Positions 14,929 through 23,008 of a stretch of 36,443 bases of DNA are shown in pieces (position 1 is the first letter of the stretch; each line of letters starts with the position of its first letter). The DNA lies in NCBI GenBank assembly GCA_030645675.1, contig JAUSLQ010000266.1, forward strand, positions 1-36,443, given 5' to 3'. The notes under the pieces were generated by a model. That model had not been told where the DNA came from, did no database searches, and saw only the letters and a program-made list of their open reading frames with translations. Made by a program: the position numbers and the translations under genes. Source of the DNA: Actinomycetota bacterium. GTDB taxonomy: Bacteria > Actinomycetota > Acidimicrobiia > Acidimicrobiales > Ilumatobacteraceae.

Positions 14929-17571
14929 CTACCGGAAGTCGAAGATGGCGACGTGGGTCGTACCGTCATTGAGCTTCACCGTCAACTGGCGGCACCCTCT
15001 CCATGCCTTGTCGGTCTTCCACACGAACTGGTAGCGATCGGTACGCGCGTCGTAGGTGAGCACGCTCTTGCCCGCAATTGCGATGGTGCTCTCGATGGCG
15101 TCGCTCGGGGCCTGCGTGTCACAGGCGATCGCTCGCGACGTCGGGTAGCCCGCGGCGAAGATGTCGAGACCCTGGTCGCCACCGAGGCTGAACCTCACCG
15201 GGATGGCGCTTCCGGCCTTCACCCTGTTGCGCACCGGCGGGTTGTCCACCGGCGAGAAGAACCCGGCGAAGTCGAACTCGGAGGCGAACTGGATGGGGTT
15301 GTTGCTCGGGTCATCGAGCGCGATCGGGTACCCCACCATCGGCTCACCGGGCCAGACCACGCCGACCAGGCCACACGGTGTGACTCCACAGTCGACGGGT
15401 CCCGAGCCGGTGGCGAGTTGCCGCGCCACGGAGAAGGTGCTCCCGGCCGGGAGCGTCCCGTCCGGCTGGAGGGTGTAGATCACCTGCGTCGCGGGTGCGC
15501 ACGCTTCGAGGGAGAGGCCGATGTCGGTGCGACACTGGGTCACGTAGAGTGTCCTACTGGCCGGCCATCCCGTGGCCGTGAGCTGGATCAGCTGGCCGTC
15601 GACGAGGCCGGTGTCGGGTACCAGCCCCAGTGACGCCTGCGGCGGCGGTTGCCCGAAGTTGACGGTGTTCTGGCTGGGGAGCTCCATCATCTGCCACGGC
15701 TGCGTCGGGTCGTCGTTCGGGTAGACGGCGCCGCGGAGCCCACACCCGTTCGGGCTCGTGGTGCAGCTCCACGCTGTCGGGTTGTTCGGCCAGGTGATGT
15801 TCAGGGTCTCCTTGACCGTGAACTGCACGGGGGGCAGGCTCCCGTCGGGGTTCAGCGGGTAGGCCCGTTGGGTCGTGGGGTCACACGACTGGTTGCTGCC
15901 ACCGTCGCCGATGGCGCACTGGGTGACGAACAGGGTGCGCCCCGGGCTGCCGGCGGTGGTCGGCCATCCCGTGGCCGTCAGCTGCACCTGCTGGCCGTCG
16001 ACGAGGCCGGTGTTGGGCGTCACGACGATGTCGCCGGACTGCGGCGGCTGCTGCCCGAAGTTGACCGGGTTCTGGCCGGGGAGGTCCATCGTCTGCCACG
16101 GCTGTGTCGGGTCGTCGTTCGGGTAGACCGCGCCGCGGAGCCCGCAGGGGCTCGTGGTGCAACTCCATGCTGTCGGGTTGCTCGGCCAGGTGATGTTCAG
16201 GGTTTCCTTGACGGTGAACTGCACGGGGGGCAGGCTCCCGTCCGGGTTCAACGCGTACGACCGCTGGGTCGTGGGATCACACGACCTGTCGCTGCCACTG
16301 TCGCCGATGGCGCACTGGGTGACGAACAGGGTGCGCCCCGGGCTGCCGGCGGTGGTCGGCCATCCGGCGGCTGTCAGCTGCACCTGCTGGCCGTCGACGA
16401 GGCCCGTGTCGGGCGTCACGACCATGAGGTCAGGCGGTGGCGGGAAGAAGAGCATCGCGACCGAGTCCCGCTCGGGATCGATCACCCGCGCGCTCACCTG
16501 GTGCGTGGGCAGCAGGTCGAACGGGGCGAACGAGGCAGTCCACTGCCCGGAGCCGTTCGCGGTCAGCATCACGATCGCCGGCGACGGGCCGGGCACGTTG
16601 GGCACGATCACGGTCACGTCGCCGGTGGCGCCCGCAGGTGCCGTGCCGGTGACCGTGTCGGTCGTCGCGTTGACCGAGGTGATCGTCAGCGGGACGACCG
16701 TGACCTCCTTGGTCAGCCCGAACGCACTCACCCGCACCACGTCGCCAATCTGCAGCGGCGCGAGCTCGTTGGTGTTGGTGAGCTGTGGGAACCCGGTGAA
16801 CGTGACGGTCTTGTGCAGCAACGTGGTGGTTCCCCGGAGCACGTCGAGCGTCACCAGCGTGCCGCTGCGCCACCCACCCGTCTGCACGATCGCCTGGCCG
16901 CCACAGCAGTTGGGATACACGTTGACGACCGGGGTGTTGGCGGTGCGGCCGTCGCTGAGGGCATCACCGTCGGCGAGGGGACCGGTCTCGACGATCCGTG
17001 CGTTCACCTGTGCGGCCGGCGGGGCCGGGCGGGACGGGTCCTGCTCCTGGATGTCGAACACACCGGTGAAGTCGACCGTCCACGCGCCGCCCGTGGCGAC
17101 GACGGTCAACGTTCGTCCGCCCGGACCGGGGTTGGCCGTCACTTCGACCGTGCGCCCGTCGAGCGCCAGCCCGTGCACTTCGTCGGTGCCGGAGACGATC
17201 CACTCGATGCTGAGGGGCTCGACCACGAGGTCCTTGGTGACGCCGTCCACCGTCACGCGCACGACGTCACCGACGCCGAGCGTGCTCCCGATCAAGAAGC
17301 TCGTCGGCGTCGTCTGGGTCATGGTCAGGTCCACGTCACCGAGGGGCATGCGGTCGACCTCGAGGACGGCATTGAAGCCGTCTGGCCAGGCGCCGGCGAG
17401 GCCGACGGAGGCCCGATCGTCACCGCAACACATCGGTTGGACCTCGAGCCAGCGGTCACTGGGCGCCGCCGAGGCGGTCGGCACCGGTGGGGCGGTGGTG
17501 ACGATTCCTGCGGTCAGGAGCGCGAGCACTGATGCCACGGAGAACCGAGTGAGTGGGCGGAACCGTCTCAT
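14929..17571 (-). CDS. Secreted multidomain protein: three neocarzinostatin-like repeats plus PxKF domain
   Basis: 880 residues from ATG 17571, chosen because GGAGGTGA lies just upstream. A signal peptide covers about residues 1-35. Two N-terminal modules each open with a CCG motif (PMCCGDD, PNCCGGQ) and read as beta-sandwiches. Three repeats follow at about 383-506, 515-640 and 648-762, each with TGLVDGQ, GWP, VTQC and paired Cys (WSCTTSPCGLRG), the pattern of the neocarzinostatin/macromomycin apoprotein fold. The C-terminus (about 769-880) is a PxKF domain: FFSPVDNPPVRNRVKAG, FSLGGDQGLDIFAAGYP, FVWKTDKAWRGCRQL. The fold binds enediynes in Streptomyces; ligand here unknown. Seen: repeats and Cys. 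Inferred: surface adhesin or small-molecule binding role. Confidence 0.85.
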   Translation of the reverse strand: MRRFRPLTRFSVASVLALLTAGIVTTAPPVPTASAAPSDRWLEVQPMCCGDDRASVGLAGAWPDGFNAVLEVDRMPLGDVDLTMTQTTPTSFLIGSTLGVGDVVRVTVDGVTKDLVVEPLSIEWIVSGTDEVHGLALDGRTVEVTANPGPGGRTLTVVATGGAWTVDFTGVFDIQEQDPSRPAPPAAQVNARIVETGPLADGDALSDGRTANTPVVNVYPNCCGGQAIVQTGGWRSGTLVTLDVLRGTTTLLHKTVTFTGFPQLTNTNELAPLQIGDVVRVSAFGLTKEVTVVPLTITSVNATTDTVTGTAPAGATGDVTVIVPNVPGPSPAIVMLTANGSGQWTASFAPFDLLPTHQVSARVIDPERDSVAMLFFPPPPDLMVVTPDTGLVDGQQVQLTAAGWPTTAGSPGRTLFVTQCAIGDSGSDRSCDPTTQRSYALNPDGSLPPVQFTVKETLNITWPSNPTAWSCTTSPCGLRGAVYPNDDPTQPWQTMDLPGQNPVNFGQQPPQSGDIVVTPNTGLVDGQQVQLTATGWPTTAGSPGRTLFVTQCAIGDGGSNQSCDPTTQRAYPLNPDGSLPPVQFTVKETLNITWPNNPTAWSCTTSPNGCGLRGAVYPNDDPTQPWQMMELPSQNTVNFGQPPPQASLGLVPDTGLVDGQLIQLTATGWPASRTLYVTQCRTDIGLSLEACAPATQVIYTLQPDGTLPAGSTFSVARQLATGSGPVDCGVTPCGLVGVVWPGEPMVGYPIALDDPSNNPIQFASEFDFAGFFSPVDNPPVRNRVKAGSAIPVRFSLGGDQGLDIFAAGYPTSRAIACDTQAPSDAIESTIAIAGKSVLTYDARTDRYQFVWKTDKAWRGCRQLTVKLNDGTTHVAIFDFR
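15286..16425 (-). repeat. Three direct repeats encoding neocarzinostatin-like domains
   Basis: Units lie at about 16425-16054, 16029-15652 and 15630-15286 on the reverse strand. The first two are nearly identical over long runs, including synonymous positions, so they duplicated recently or are homogenised by conversion. The third is diverged and lacks most of the insert. Confidence 0.8.
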
Positions 17572-17886
17572 GACCGTCACCTCCACGGAGAGCACACGAA
17601 CGTGCAGCCCTCAACTCCACTTTGCTCCTCCGAAACCCGTTCCCACAAGTGGCGCCTGTCGCTGCCCGAGCCGGCGCCTCGAACGGCCGGTCGGCGTTGA
17701 CCTTGATGACGCGCCAGTGGCCGCCGTCGACCGCGATGCCACTGGGCGCGGCTCGGGTCTTCGAGCCTTCGAGCGGGGAGCCTCAGCGGCCGCGACCGGC
17801 AGCTTGGGCATTTGAGCGTCGCCTACGACGCGCCAGACCCGTTGCTGATGTTCTGACAACACACGCTGCCCACGCGATCGGTGGTA
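17572..17886. other. 315-bp gap between the secreted-protein gene and the DJ-1/PfpI gene
   Basis: It contains the Shine-Dalgarno and presumably the promoter of the secreted-protein gene. Around 17740-17690 the reverse strand reads AVDGGHWRVIKVNADRPFE, which looks protein-like, but it has no start, lies in a frame opened only by an upstream TGA, and matches no family I know. No other feature is visible. Confidence 0.5.
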
Positions 17887-18495
17887 TCAGATGCTGTCGG
17901 CGTATGGGGGCGCGGGGTCGTATTGGATGTAGTGCTGTGTGCCTCGCGCATGGTCGGGGGAGTAGATCTGTCCGATGAGCCAGAGGGCCATGTCGATGCC
18001 GGCTGAGACACCTTGGCTGCTCACGACGTTCCCGTCGACGGCCCAACGCTGATCGCGAACAATGGTGCAGCTCCCGCGTGCTTCGAGGGTGTCTTCGAAG
18101 CCCCAGTGGGTGCAGAGGCGTCGGTTGCGGCCGGGGCCGGCTTCGTGGAGCAGTAGTGAACCTGTGCACACGCTGGTGACCCAGTCGCATGAAGCCGCGA
18201 CGTTGCGGAGCCAGTCGATCAGCACTGGATTGCCGACTTCGGTGCGGGTGCCGAAACCACCGGGGGCGAGGACGACATCGAGGTTGGGATGGTTCTCGAA
18301 TGTGTGGTCCGCAAGCACCCGTAAGCCCTTGCTGCATCTCACTGGGCGGTCATGTTCGGAGATCGTGACGATGGTGTCGGCAGCTTCGCCGGTGTTCTCG
18401 CGCAGCATTGATGAGGCGGTGAACACCTCCCAGGGACCGACGAAGTCGAGTTCCTCGACGCCGTCGAACAACAGCAGACCAAAGGTGGTGGGCAT
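17887..18495 (-). CDS. DJ-1/PfpI family protein (isonitrile-hydratase-like)
   Basis: 202 residues. The class I glutamine-amidotransferase-like fold shows LLLFDGVEELDFVGPWEVF at the N-terminus with Glu14 and Asp17, VVLAPGGFGTR at about 74-84, and the nucleophile elbow SVCTGSLLLHEAG with Cys110. CTHWGFEDTLE follows, as in isonitrile hydratase and the amidase-like part of GlxA regulators; no AraC DNA-binding domain is present. It could hydrate isonitriles or act on glyoxals, but the substrate is not shown. It is the last gene of a reverse-strand series and is 126 bp from the PNPOx gene, so it may belong to that operon or have its own promoter. Confidence 0.88.
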   Translation of the reverse strand: MPTTFGLLLFDGVEELDFVGPWEVFTASSMLRENTGEAADTIVTISEHDRPVRCSKGLRVLADHTFENHPNLDVVLAPGGFGTRTEVGNPVLIDWLRNVAASCDWVTSVCTGSLLLHEAGPGRNRRLCTHWGFEDTLEARGSCTIVRDQRWAVDGNVVSSQGVSAGIDMALWLIGQIYSPDHARGTQHYIQYDPAPPYADSI

Positions 18496-18621
18496 GGGCG
18501 TATCGCTTTCAGTAGTGGTTGGGGAGTGCGGGTCCGTGCAGATGTCGGAATGCGGGTCAGTGGAAGGACAGGTCCGGGCGTGAGGTGCGAGGGCGATCGT
18601 GGAACGTCATCGTCGCTCCGT

Positions 18622-19278
18622 TCAGCCGTCGCCGTGGAGCAGGCGTTGGCCGTACTCGTCAACGGTGATCACGTCGTGTTCGGCCTCCGCGAGTCCTTGA
18701 AATCGTGAGGGCAGGAACGGCTGGAGTACATCGATCTTCTTCCACCCCGGCAGAGGTGCATTGCCGTCTGCATCGGGCACGTACTTCGACACTTCGCCGC
18801 GCGTGTGCGGCGTGATGTAGCGGGGGCAGTTGACGAAGACGTCGGTCACGGTGGCTCGGACGACGAGGTCGGCGCCCGGATACTGGCTCATCATCGGATC
18901 GTCACGGCTGACGATGGCGTGGGCGTGTGCGCGGACTCGGTGTGGACGCTCGAAGTCCATGAACAGCAGCCCGATGCGGCCGGCGCCGGCGATGTTGCCC
19001 ATGGAGAGGAACATGCCGTTGCCGTCGTAGCTGGGGAACACGATCGTCGTGCGGTCGATCACACGTACGAACCCAGCGGCACCTCCCTTGTGGGACACGG
19101 TCGGTTGGCCGTCGGCGTTGACGGTGCTGAGGAAGAAGAACGTGCGTGACTCGATGAAGGACTTGGCCTCGTCGTCGATCTCGGGCCGGACGATGACGGC
19201 TGCGAGCACGTCAGCGACTTGGCGGCTGTCGAACTGGTCTTGCAGCTTGCGATGCTGTTCTCCGTAGAAGGTGGTCAT
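18622..19278 (-). CDS. Pyridoxamine-5'-phosphate-oxidase-like flavin protein
   Basis: 218 residues. ATG 19278 has AAGGAG seven bases upstream; the longer frame does not. The split-barrel FMN-binding fold is shown by AKSFIESRTFFFLSTVNADGQPTVSHKGGAAGFV (about residues 38-71) and TIVFPSYDGNGMFLSMGNIAGAGRIGLLFMD (about 78-108), with HRVRAHAHAIV next. The C-terminal stretch contains NCPRYITPH. Members bind FMN, F420 or haem and reduce small substrates or handle peroxides; true pyridoxamine oxidase activity is unlikely given the short form. It follows the FAD oxidoreductase gene by 22 bp and so lies in the same operon. Confidence 0.85.
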   Translation of the reverse strand: MTTFYGEQHRKLQDQFDSRQVADVLAAVIVRPEIDDEAKSFIESRTFFFLSTVNADGQPTVSHKGGAAGFVRVIDRTTIVFPSYDGNGMFLSMGNIAGAGRIGLLFMDFERPHRVRAHAHAIVSRDDPMMSQYPGADLVVRATVTDVFVNCPRYITPHTRGEVSKYVPDADGNAPLPGWKKIDVLQPFLPSRFQGLAEAEHDVITVDEYGQRLLHGDG

Positions 19279-19300
19279 GGTGAGTCTCCTTGGTCGTGGG

Positions 19301-20191
19301 TCATCGATGAAGAGCGGGATGAACGGTCGCGGACCCGATCGAGTGTGCGACGAAGGCCTTGTGGATGGCAATGGCGGCGGCGGAGCCGTCGGCTGCAGCG
19401 AGCACCACTTGATGCGGTGCGGGCGGCGGGCGGCGTACGTCTCCGGCGGCCCACACGAGTGGATTGCTGGTGGCGCCGTTCTCGCTCGTGACGATGTAAC
19501 CGTCTCCGTCGATGTTGCAGCCGAGGGCGCGGGCGACAGCGCTGCGGGGTACGACAGGTGCCTTCACGAACGCAGCCTTCGCCGGGATCATGGTTCCGTT
19601 GCGGAGTTCCACGTGTGACAGCGACTGGCCTTCGCCGATGAGCCCGGCGATGTCGGACGCGGACACGACGGTGACATGCGACGTCCACGAGCGAACCATG
19701 TCCGCGAGGTGGTCGGCGCCGGGGGCGGCGTCGATGACGACGACGGGCTGGTCGCGATGCTCCCATCCGTCGCAGAACGGGCAGTTGAACACCGACTTGC
19801 CCCACCGACGGGCGAGGCCTGCAACCGGTGGCAGTTCGTCGCGAACGCCGGTGGCGAGCACCACGGCGTCACCATGGATCGTGGTGCCGTCGGCCAGGCT
19901 GAGTGACACGTTCGTGTCGGTACTCCGGGCCTCGGTCACCGCGCATCGAACGATCGATACGCCATACGCATGCAGCTCGGCCAGTGCATCGGCTCGGAAG
20001 CGGTTGGGGGCGGTCGCATCCCTCGTGGGGAAGCCGTGGAACTCGTCGACGGTTCCGTTCCGATGCGTCTGGTCGTCGAGCACGGTGACCCGGTGCCGGG
20101 CCCGGGCCAGCACGAGTGCGGCGGTGAGGCCGGCCGCACCGCCGCCGACGACGATCACGTCGCCGGCGACGGCTGCTGAGGTTCCGGTCAT
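19301..20191 (-). CDS. Thioredoxin-reductase-like FAD oxidoreductase with CPFC redox motif
   Basis: 296 residues. The FAD Rossmann motif VIVVGGGAAGLTAALVLARA is at about 12-31, the second FAD motif is WAAGDVRRPPPAPHQVVLAAADG near the C-terminus, and ATGVRDELPPVAG marks the domain hinge. The redox pair is Cys137-Cys140 in NCPFCDGWE. The place of the NADPH-binding GxGxxA holds VVVIDAAPGADH, which is degenerate. This profile resembles the TrxR-like dithiol oxidases (GliT/HlmI type), which form disulfides in small molecules using oxygen. Its ATG overlaps the stop of the exporter gene by four bases, so the two are translationally coupled. Confidence 0.85.
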   Translation of the reverse strand: MTGTSAAVAGDVIVVGGGAAGLTAALVLARARHRVTVLDDQTHRNGTVDEFHGFPTRDATAPNRFRADALAELHAYGVSIVRCAVTEARSTDTNVSLSLADGTTIHGDAVVLATGVRDELPPVAGLARRWGKSVFNCPFCDGWEHRDQPVVVIDAAPGADHLADMVRSWTSHVTVVSASDIAGLIGEGQSLSHVELRNGTMIPAKAAFVKAPVVPRSAVARALGCNIDGDGYIVTSENGATSNPLVWAAGDVRRPPPAPHQVVLAAADGSAAAIAIHKAFVAHSIGSATVHPALHR

Positions 20192-21849
20192 GACGGCGAC
20201 ACCTCCGTCGACGTTGCGGCCTCGACGGTCGCCACGTGCGGCAGTTGATGGCTATGGGCCACGGCGCCGTGGCTGCTGTGACTGCCGTGCCCCCCGTGAG
20301 CGGCGTGGTTCGCCGCCTGGCGGGGGAGCTGGGTGAAGGTCACGGCTGCCGCGCAGAACGCGAGGCCGACGGCGATCCACAGCGAACTGTGCATCGAGTC
20401 CACGAACGCGTCGCGAGCCGCGGTTGCGATCTGGCCGGCCTGGGCACCGAGGTGCTCGCCGGCGTGGATGGCAGCGCCGACGTTGTTCGTCAGCAGGGTG
20501 CGGTCGACGGCGGAGAGCGTCGGGAAGTCGGCCAGCTTGTCCTGCATCGATGTCGCGTAGCTCGTGGCGGCGACACTGCCGATAACGGCGACGCCAAGCG
20601 CACCGCCGAACTCGCGGACGGTGTCGTTGACCGCGGAGCCGACGCCGGCGCGTGCCGGCGGCAGCGTGGCCATGATCATCTCGGTCGCAGCGGGCATCGC
20701 GACACCCGCACCGAGCCCGAACAGCAGCAGCCCGATGCCGGTGGGCGCGTACGAACCACCGTCGACGAACGCAGCCTGGACGGCGACGCCGGCCGTGGCG
20801 ATCAGGGTGCCTGCGGTGACCGCGATGCGCCCACCGTGCAGCTGGGCGAGGTGCGCGCCGGCGCCGGTGCCCAGCAGCATCCCGATCGCTGCCGGCACGA
20901 GCGCGAAGCCGGCCGCGAGCGGGGTGTACTGCAGCACGAACTGCAGGTACTGGGCCTGCAGGAACACGGTGCCGGCCATGGCGAAGAACAGCAGGGCGAG
21001 GGCGATGCTGCCGGCGGAGAAGCTGCGATCGCGGAACAGGGCGATGTCGAGCATCGGGTCATCGCGCCGCATCTCCCAGCCGACGAACACGACCGCGAGC
21101 GCAGCCCCGACCGCGAAGTTGACGACCGATGCGGTCGACGTCCAACCCCGCTCCGGTGCCTGGATGATGGCGTAGACCAGTGTGCTGATCGCCGCAATGG
21201 ACAAGCCGGCGCCGATCGGATCCAGCCGCGTGGCATGCGGGTCGCGCGAGTCGGGCACCAGATGCAGCGCCCCGATGAATGCAGCGACGAGCAGCGGCAC
21301 GTTGATCCAGAAAACCGAGGACCACGAGAAGCTGCGCATCAGCGCGCCGCCCACGATGGGGCCGACGGCGATGCCGGCTCCGCTGGCAGCGGTCCAGCCG
21401 GCGATCGCCTTGGCGCGTTCGCGAGGATCGCCGAACACGTTGACCAGGATCGACAGTGTCGTCGGCATGATCAGCGCGCCGCCGACGCCCATCACACAGC
21501 GGCCGGCGATGAGCGCCGTCGTCGACCCTGCAGTCGCGGCGACGATCGAGCCGCCCAGGAACGTCAGGAGGCCGGCGAGCAGCGCATGGCGGCGGCTGAA
21601 GCGATCACCGAGGCTGCCTGCGGTGAGCAGGAGTCCGGCGAAGACGATGGTGTAGGCGGCGACGATCCACTGCAGCTGTGCCGAGCTGGCGCCGAGATCG
21701 CCGACCAGTTGGGGCATGGCGACGTTGATGATGGTGTGGTCGATGGAGGTGACGAGTAGGGCGAGCACGAGCACGGCGAGGATTCGCCAACGGTTGGGAT
21801 GGCTGGCGTGTGTGTCGCCGATGGATTGGGTGGTGGGACGGCCGTGCAT
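20188..21849 (-). CDS. DHA2-family MFS drug exporter with His-rich tail
   Basis: 553 residues from ATG 21849, which has AAGGAG five bases upstream. It begins with a short polar tail, then about 14 membrane helices. LVTSIDHTIINVAMPQL is the family D1 motif, LLLTAGSLGDRFSRRHALL is motif A, and WTAASGAGIAVGPIVGGAL is motif C of antiporters. This is the EmrB/QacA type that exports drugs in exchange for protons. The last 35 residues include HAAHGGHGSHSSHG and HSHQLPH, ten or so His that may bind metal in the cytoplasm. A C/A-rich, unstructured 56-nt linker separates it from the hydrolase gene upstream. It is the second gene of the left operon. Confidence 0.93.
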   Translation of the reverse strand: MHGRPTTQSIGDTHASHPNRWRILAVLVLALLVTSIDHTIINVAMPQLVGDLGASSAQLQWIVAAYTIVFAGLLLTAGSLGDRFSRRHALLAGLLTFLGGSIVAATAGSTTALIAGRCVMGVGGALIMPTTLSILVNVFGDPRERAKAIAGWTAASGAGIAVGPIVGGALMRSFSWSSVFWINVPLLVAAFIGALHLVPDSRDPHATRLDPIGAGLSIAAISTLVYAIIQAPERGWTSTASVVNFAVGAALAVVFVGWEMRRDDPMLDIALFRDRSFSAGSIALALLFFAMAGTVFLQAQYLQFVLQYTPLAAGFALVPAAIGMLLGTGAGAHLAQLHGGRIAVTAGTLIATAGVAVQAAFVDGGSYAPTGIGLLLFGLGAGVAMPAATEMIMATLPPARAGVGSAVNDTVREFGGALGVAVIGSVAATSYATSMQDKLADFPTLSAVDRTLLTNNVGAAIHAGEHLGAQAGQIATAARDAFVDSMHSSLWIAVGLAFCAAAVTFTQLPRQAANHAAHGGHGSHSSHGAVAHSHQLPHVATVEAATSTEVSPS

Positions 21850-21905
21850 GATGACTCCTTGGGTGTGATGTGTGGGTTGTGGTGGGTTGGTGTGTGATGG
21901 GCGGG

Positions 21906-22859
21906 CTAGGGGAGCAGGCGGGTGATCTCGTCGATCACGACACCCGGTTGGTCGATCTCGATGTGGTGGCTGGTGTGCTCGACCGACACCAGGTGTGAGG
22001 TGGTGGACAGCGCCATCCAGTCCTCTTGGCCCAGGTTCCACGCCTCGTTGAGGCGGTCGACTTCTGCTGCAGCCAGGTCGGCTGGAAGCCCGCGGCGGGC
22101 GGCAGTGATGACGGCCATCGGCAGTGAGCCGAGCGAGACGATCTGGGCCGCTTCGGCGAAGGCGGCAACGGCGTCGAGGCGCTCGCTGTTGCCGGTCGGT
22201 GCGAACATGCCGCACAGGCCCCCGAGCATCGCTGCGGCGTCGGACCCGTCGTTGGGGATCGCGCAGATGGCGGCCGGCCATGTGGTGGGGGAGGCGTCGA
22301 TGAGCACGAGCCCGGTGACCTCGTCTGCGTACAGCGACGCGAACGTGACCGCCTCGGCGCCACCGAAGGAGTGGCCGACGACCACGTAGGGCCCGGGCTC
22401 ACCGACCCTGCCCAGCAGGTCGTGCAGGTCCATCGCCTGAGTCGTGAAGGTGCCGGTCGAGGTCGCCGGGTCGCTCGTCCCCGTTCCGGGTCGGTCGTAC
22501 GAGCACACGCGGGCGCGGGCAGCGATGGCCGGCTCGACCAGCGCCCAGCCGGTGCTGTCGCCGCCGAAACCGGCGATGAGCACCACCGTCGTGTCGCCCC
22601 CGCCCACGCAGCGCACATGCACCCGCTCACCGGCAGCGCCGACCAACTCGTCGATGGTGCCGGTCGGCCGCGGCGCAGTGGTCGCGGTCACGATGGACGG
22701 CACGGCGGGGGTGCTCGGCGTCGTGGTGTGCGACGTGCTGGTGGAAGCGGTCGAGGTCGGGAGTGAGCCGGCCCGGGACGTCGTGTCGTTCCCACAGGCC
22801 GTGGCGGCGACCAGGGCCACGAGGACGAAGACGCCAAGGTGGCGAGGGGCCGGACGCAT
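21906..22859 (-). CDS. Alpha/beta hydrolase lipoprotein
   Basis: 317 residues from ATG 22859, which has GGAG seven bases upstream and gives a classic lipoprotein signal (LVALVAATAC, Cys22). An ATG at 22904 lies 11 bases from the conserved 46-bp element and could be a leaderless start. After a Ser/Thr/Pro linker the fold shows VVLIAGFGGDSTGW, CSYDRPGTGTSD, the nucleophile elbow GHSFGGAEA, and His in SHHIEIDQP near the end. It would act outside the membrane as an esterase-like enzyme. It is the first gene of the left operon and diverges from the LAL regulator. It resembles the membrane hydrolase of the right operon. Confidence 0.88.
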   Translation of the reverse strand: MRPAPRHLGVFVLVALVAATACGNDTTSRAGSLPTSTASTSTSHTTTPSTPAVPSIVTATTAPRPTGTIDELVGAAGERVHVRCVGGGDTTVVLIAGFGGDSTGWALVEPAIAARARVCSYDRPGTGTSDPATSTGTFTTQAMDLHDLLGRVGEPGPYVVVGHSFGGAEAVTFASLYADEVTGLVLIDASPTTWPAAICAIPNDGSDAAAMLGGLCGMFAPTGNSERLDAVAAFAEAAQIVSLGSLPMAVITAARRGLPADLAAAEVDRLNEAWNLGQEDWMALSTTSHLVSVEHTSHHIEIDQPGVVIDEITRLLP

Positions 22860-22915
22860 GGCGCCGCTCCAGAGGTTGGCGATCGTGTCGAAGATGTTGT
22901 TCATGGGCAACACGA

Positions 22916-22961
22916 TCGACCTAAGGGGTCGCGCGCCGCATCGGACACACCCCCTCAGATC
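22916..22961 (-). promoter_or_regulatory. Conserved 46-bp element, left copy
   Basis: Read on the reverse strand: GATCTGAGGGGG, 5 nt, CCGATGCGGC, 9 nt, CTTAGGTCGA. All 32 block bases and both spacer lengths are identical to the copy at 25914-25959. It ends 11 bases before ATG 22904. It is best explained as a shared promoter and operator, probably for the adjacent LAL regulator. The blocks can also be read as a ribosome site plus a six-codon leader (MRRATP) ending at the TAG. Confidence 0.75.
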
Positions 22962-22979
22962 TGTTCCCGGCGACCAGGT

Positions 22980-22993
22980 CGCGTGAACACGCG
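22980..22993. promoter_or_regulatory. Perfect palindrome CGCGTG-AA-CACGCG before the LAL gene
   Basis: It lies 15 bases before ATG 23009 and abuts GATACT, a candidate -10. CTGAGGGG follows at 22997-23004, a word shared with both 46-bp elements but here equally readable as a ribosome site. Candidate autoregulatory site. Confidence 0.4.
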
Positions 22994-23008
22994 ATACTGA
23001 GGGGCACT

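Noticed and set aside
17611-17862. Small reverse frame in the gap before the DJ-1/PfpI gene
   Set aside because: Low-complexity Arg/Ser/Pro composition and no start signal; a neighbouring frame has one protein-like stretch but no start codon.
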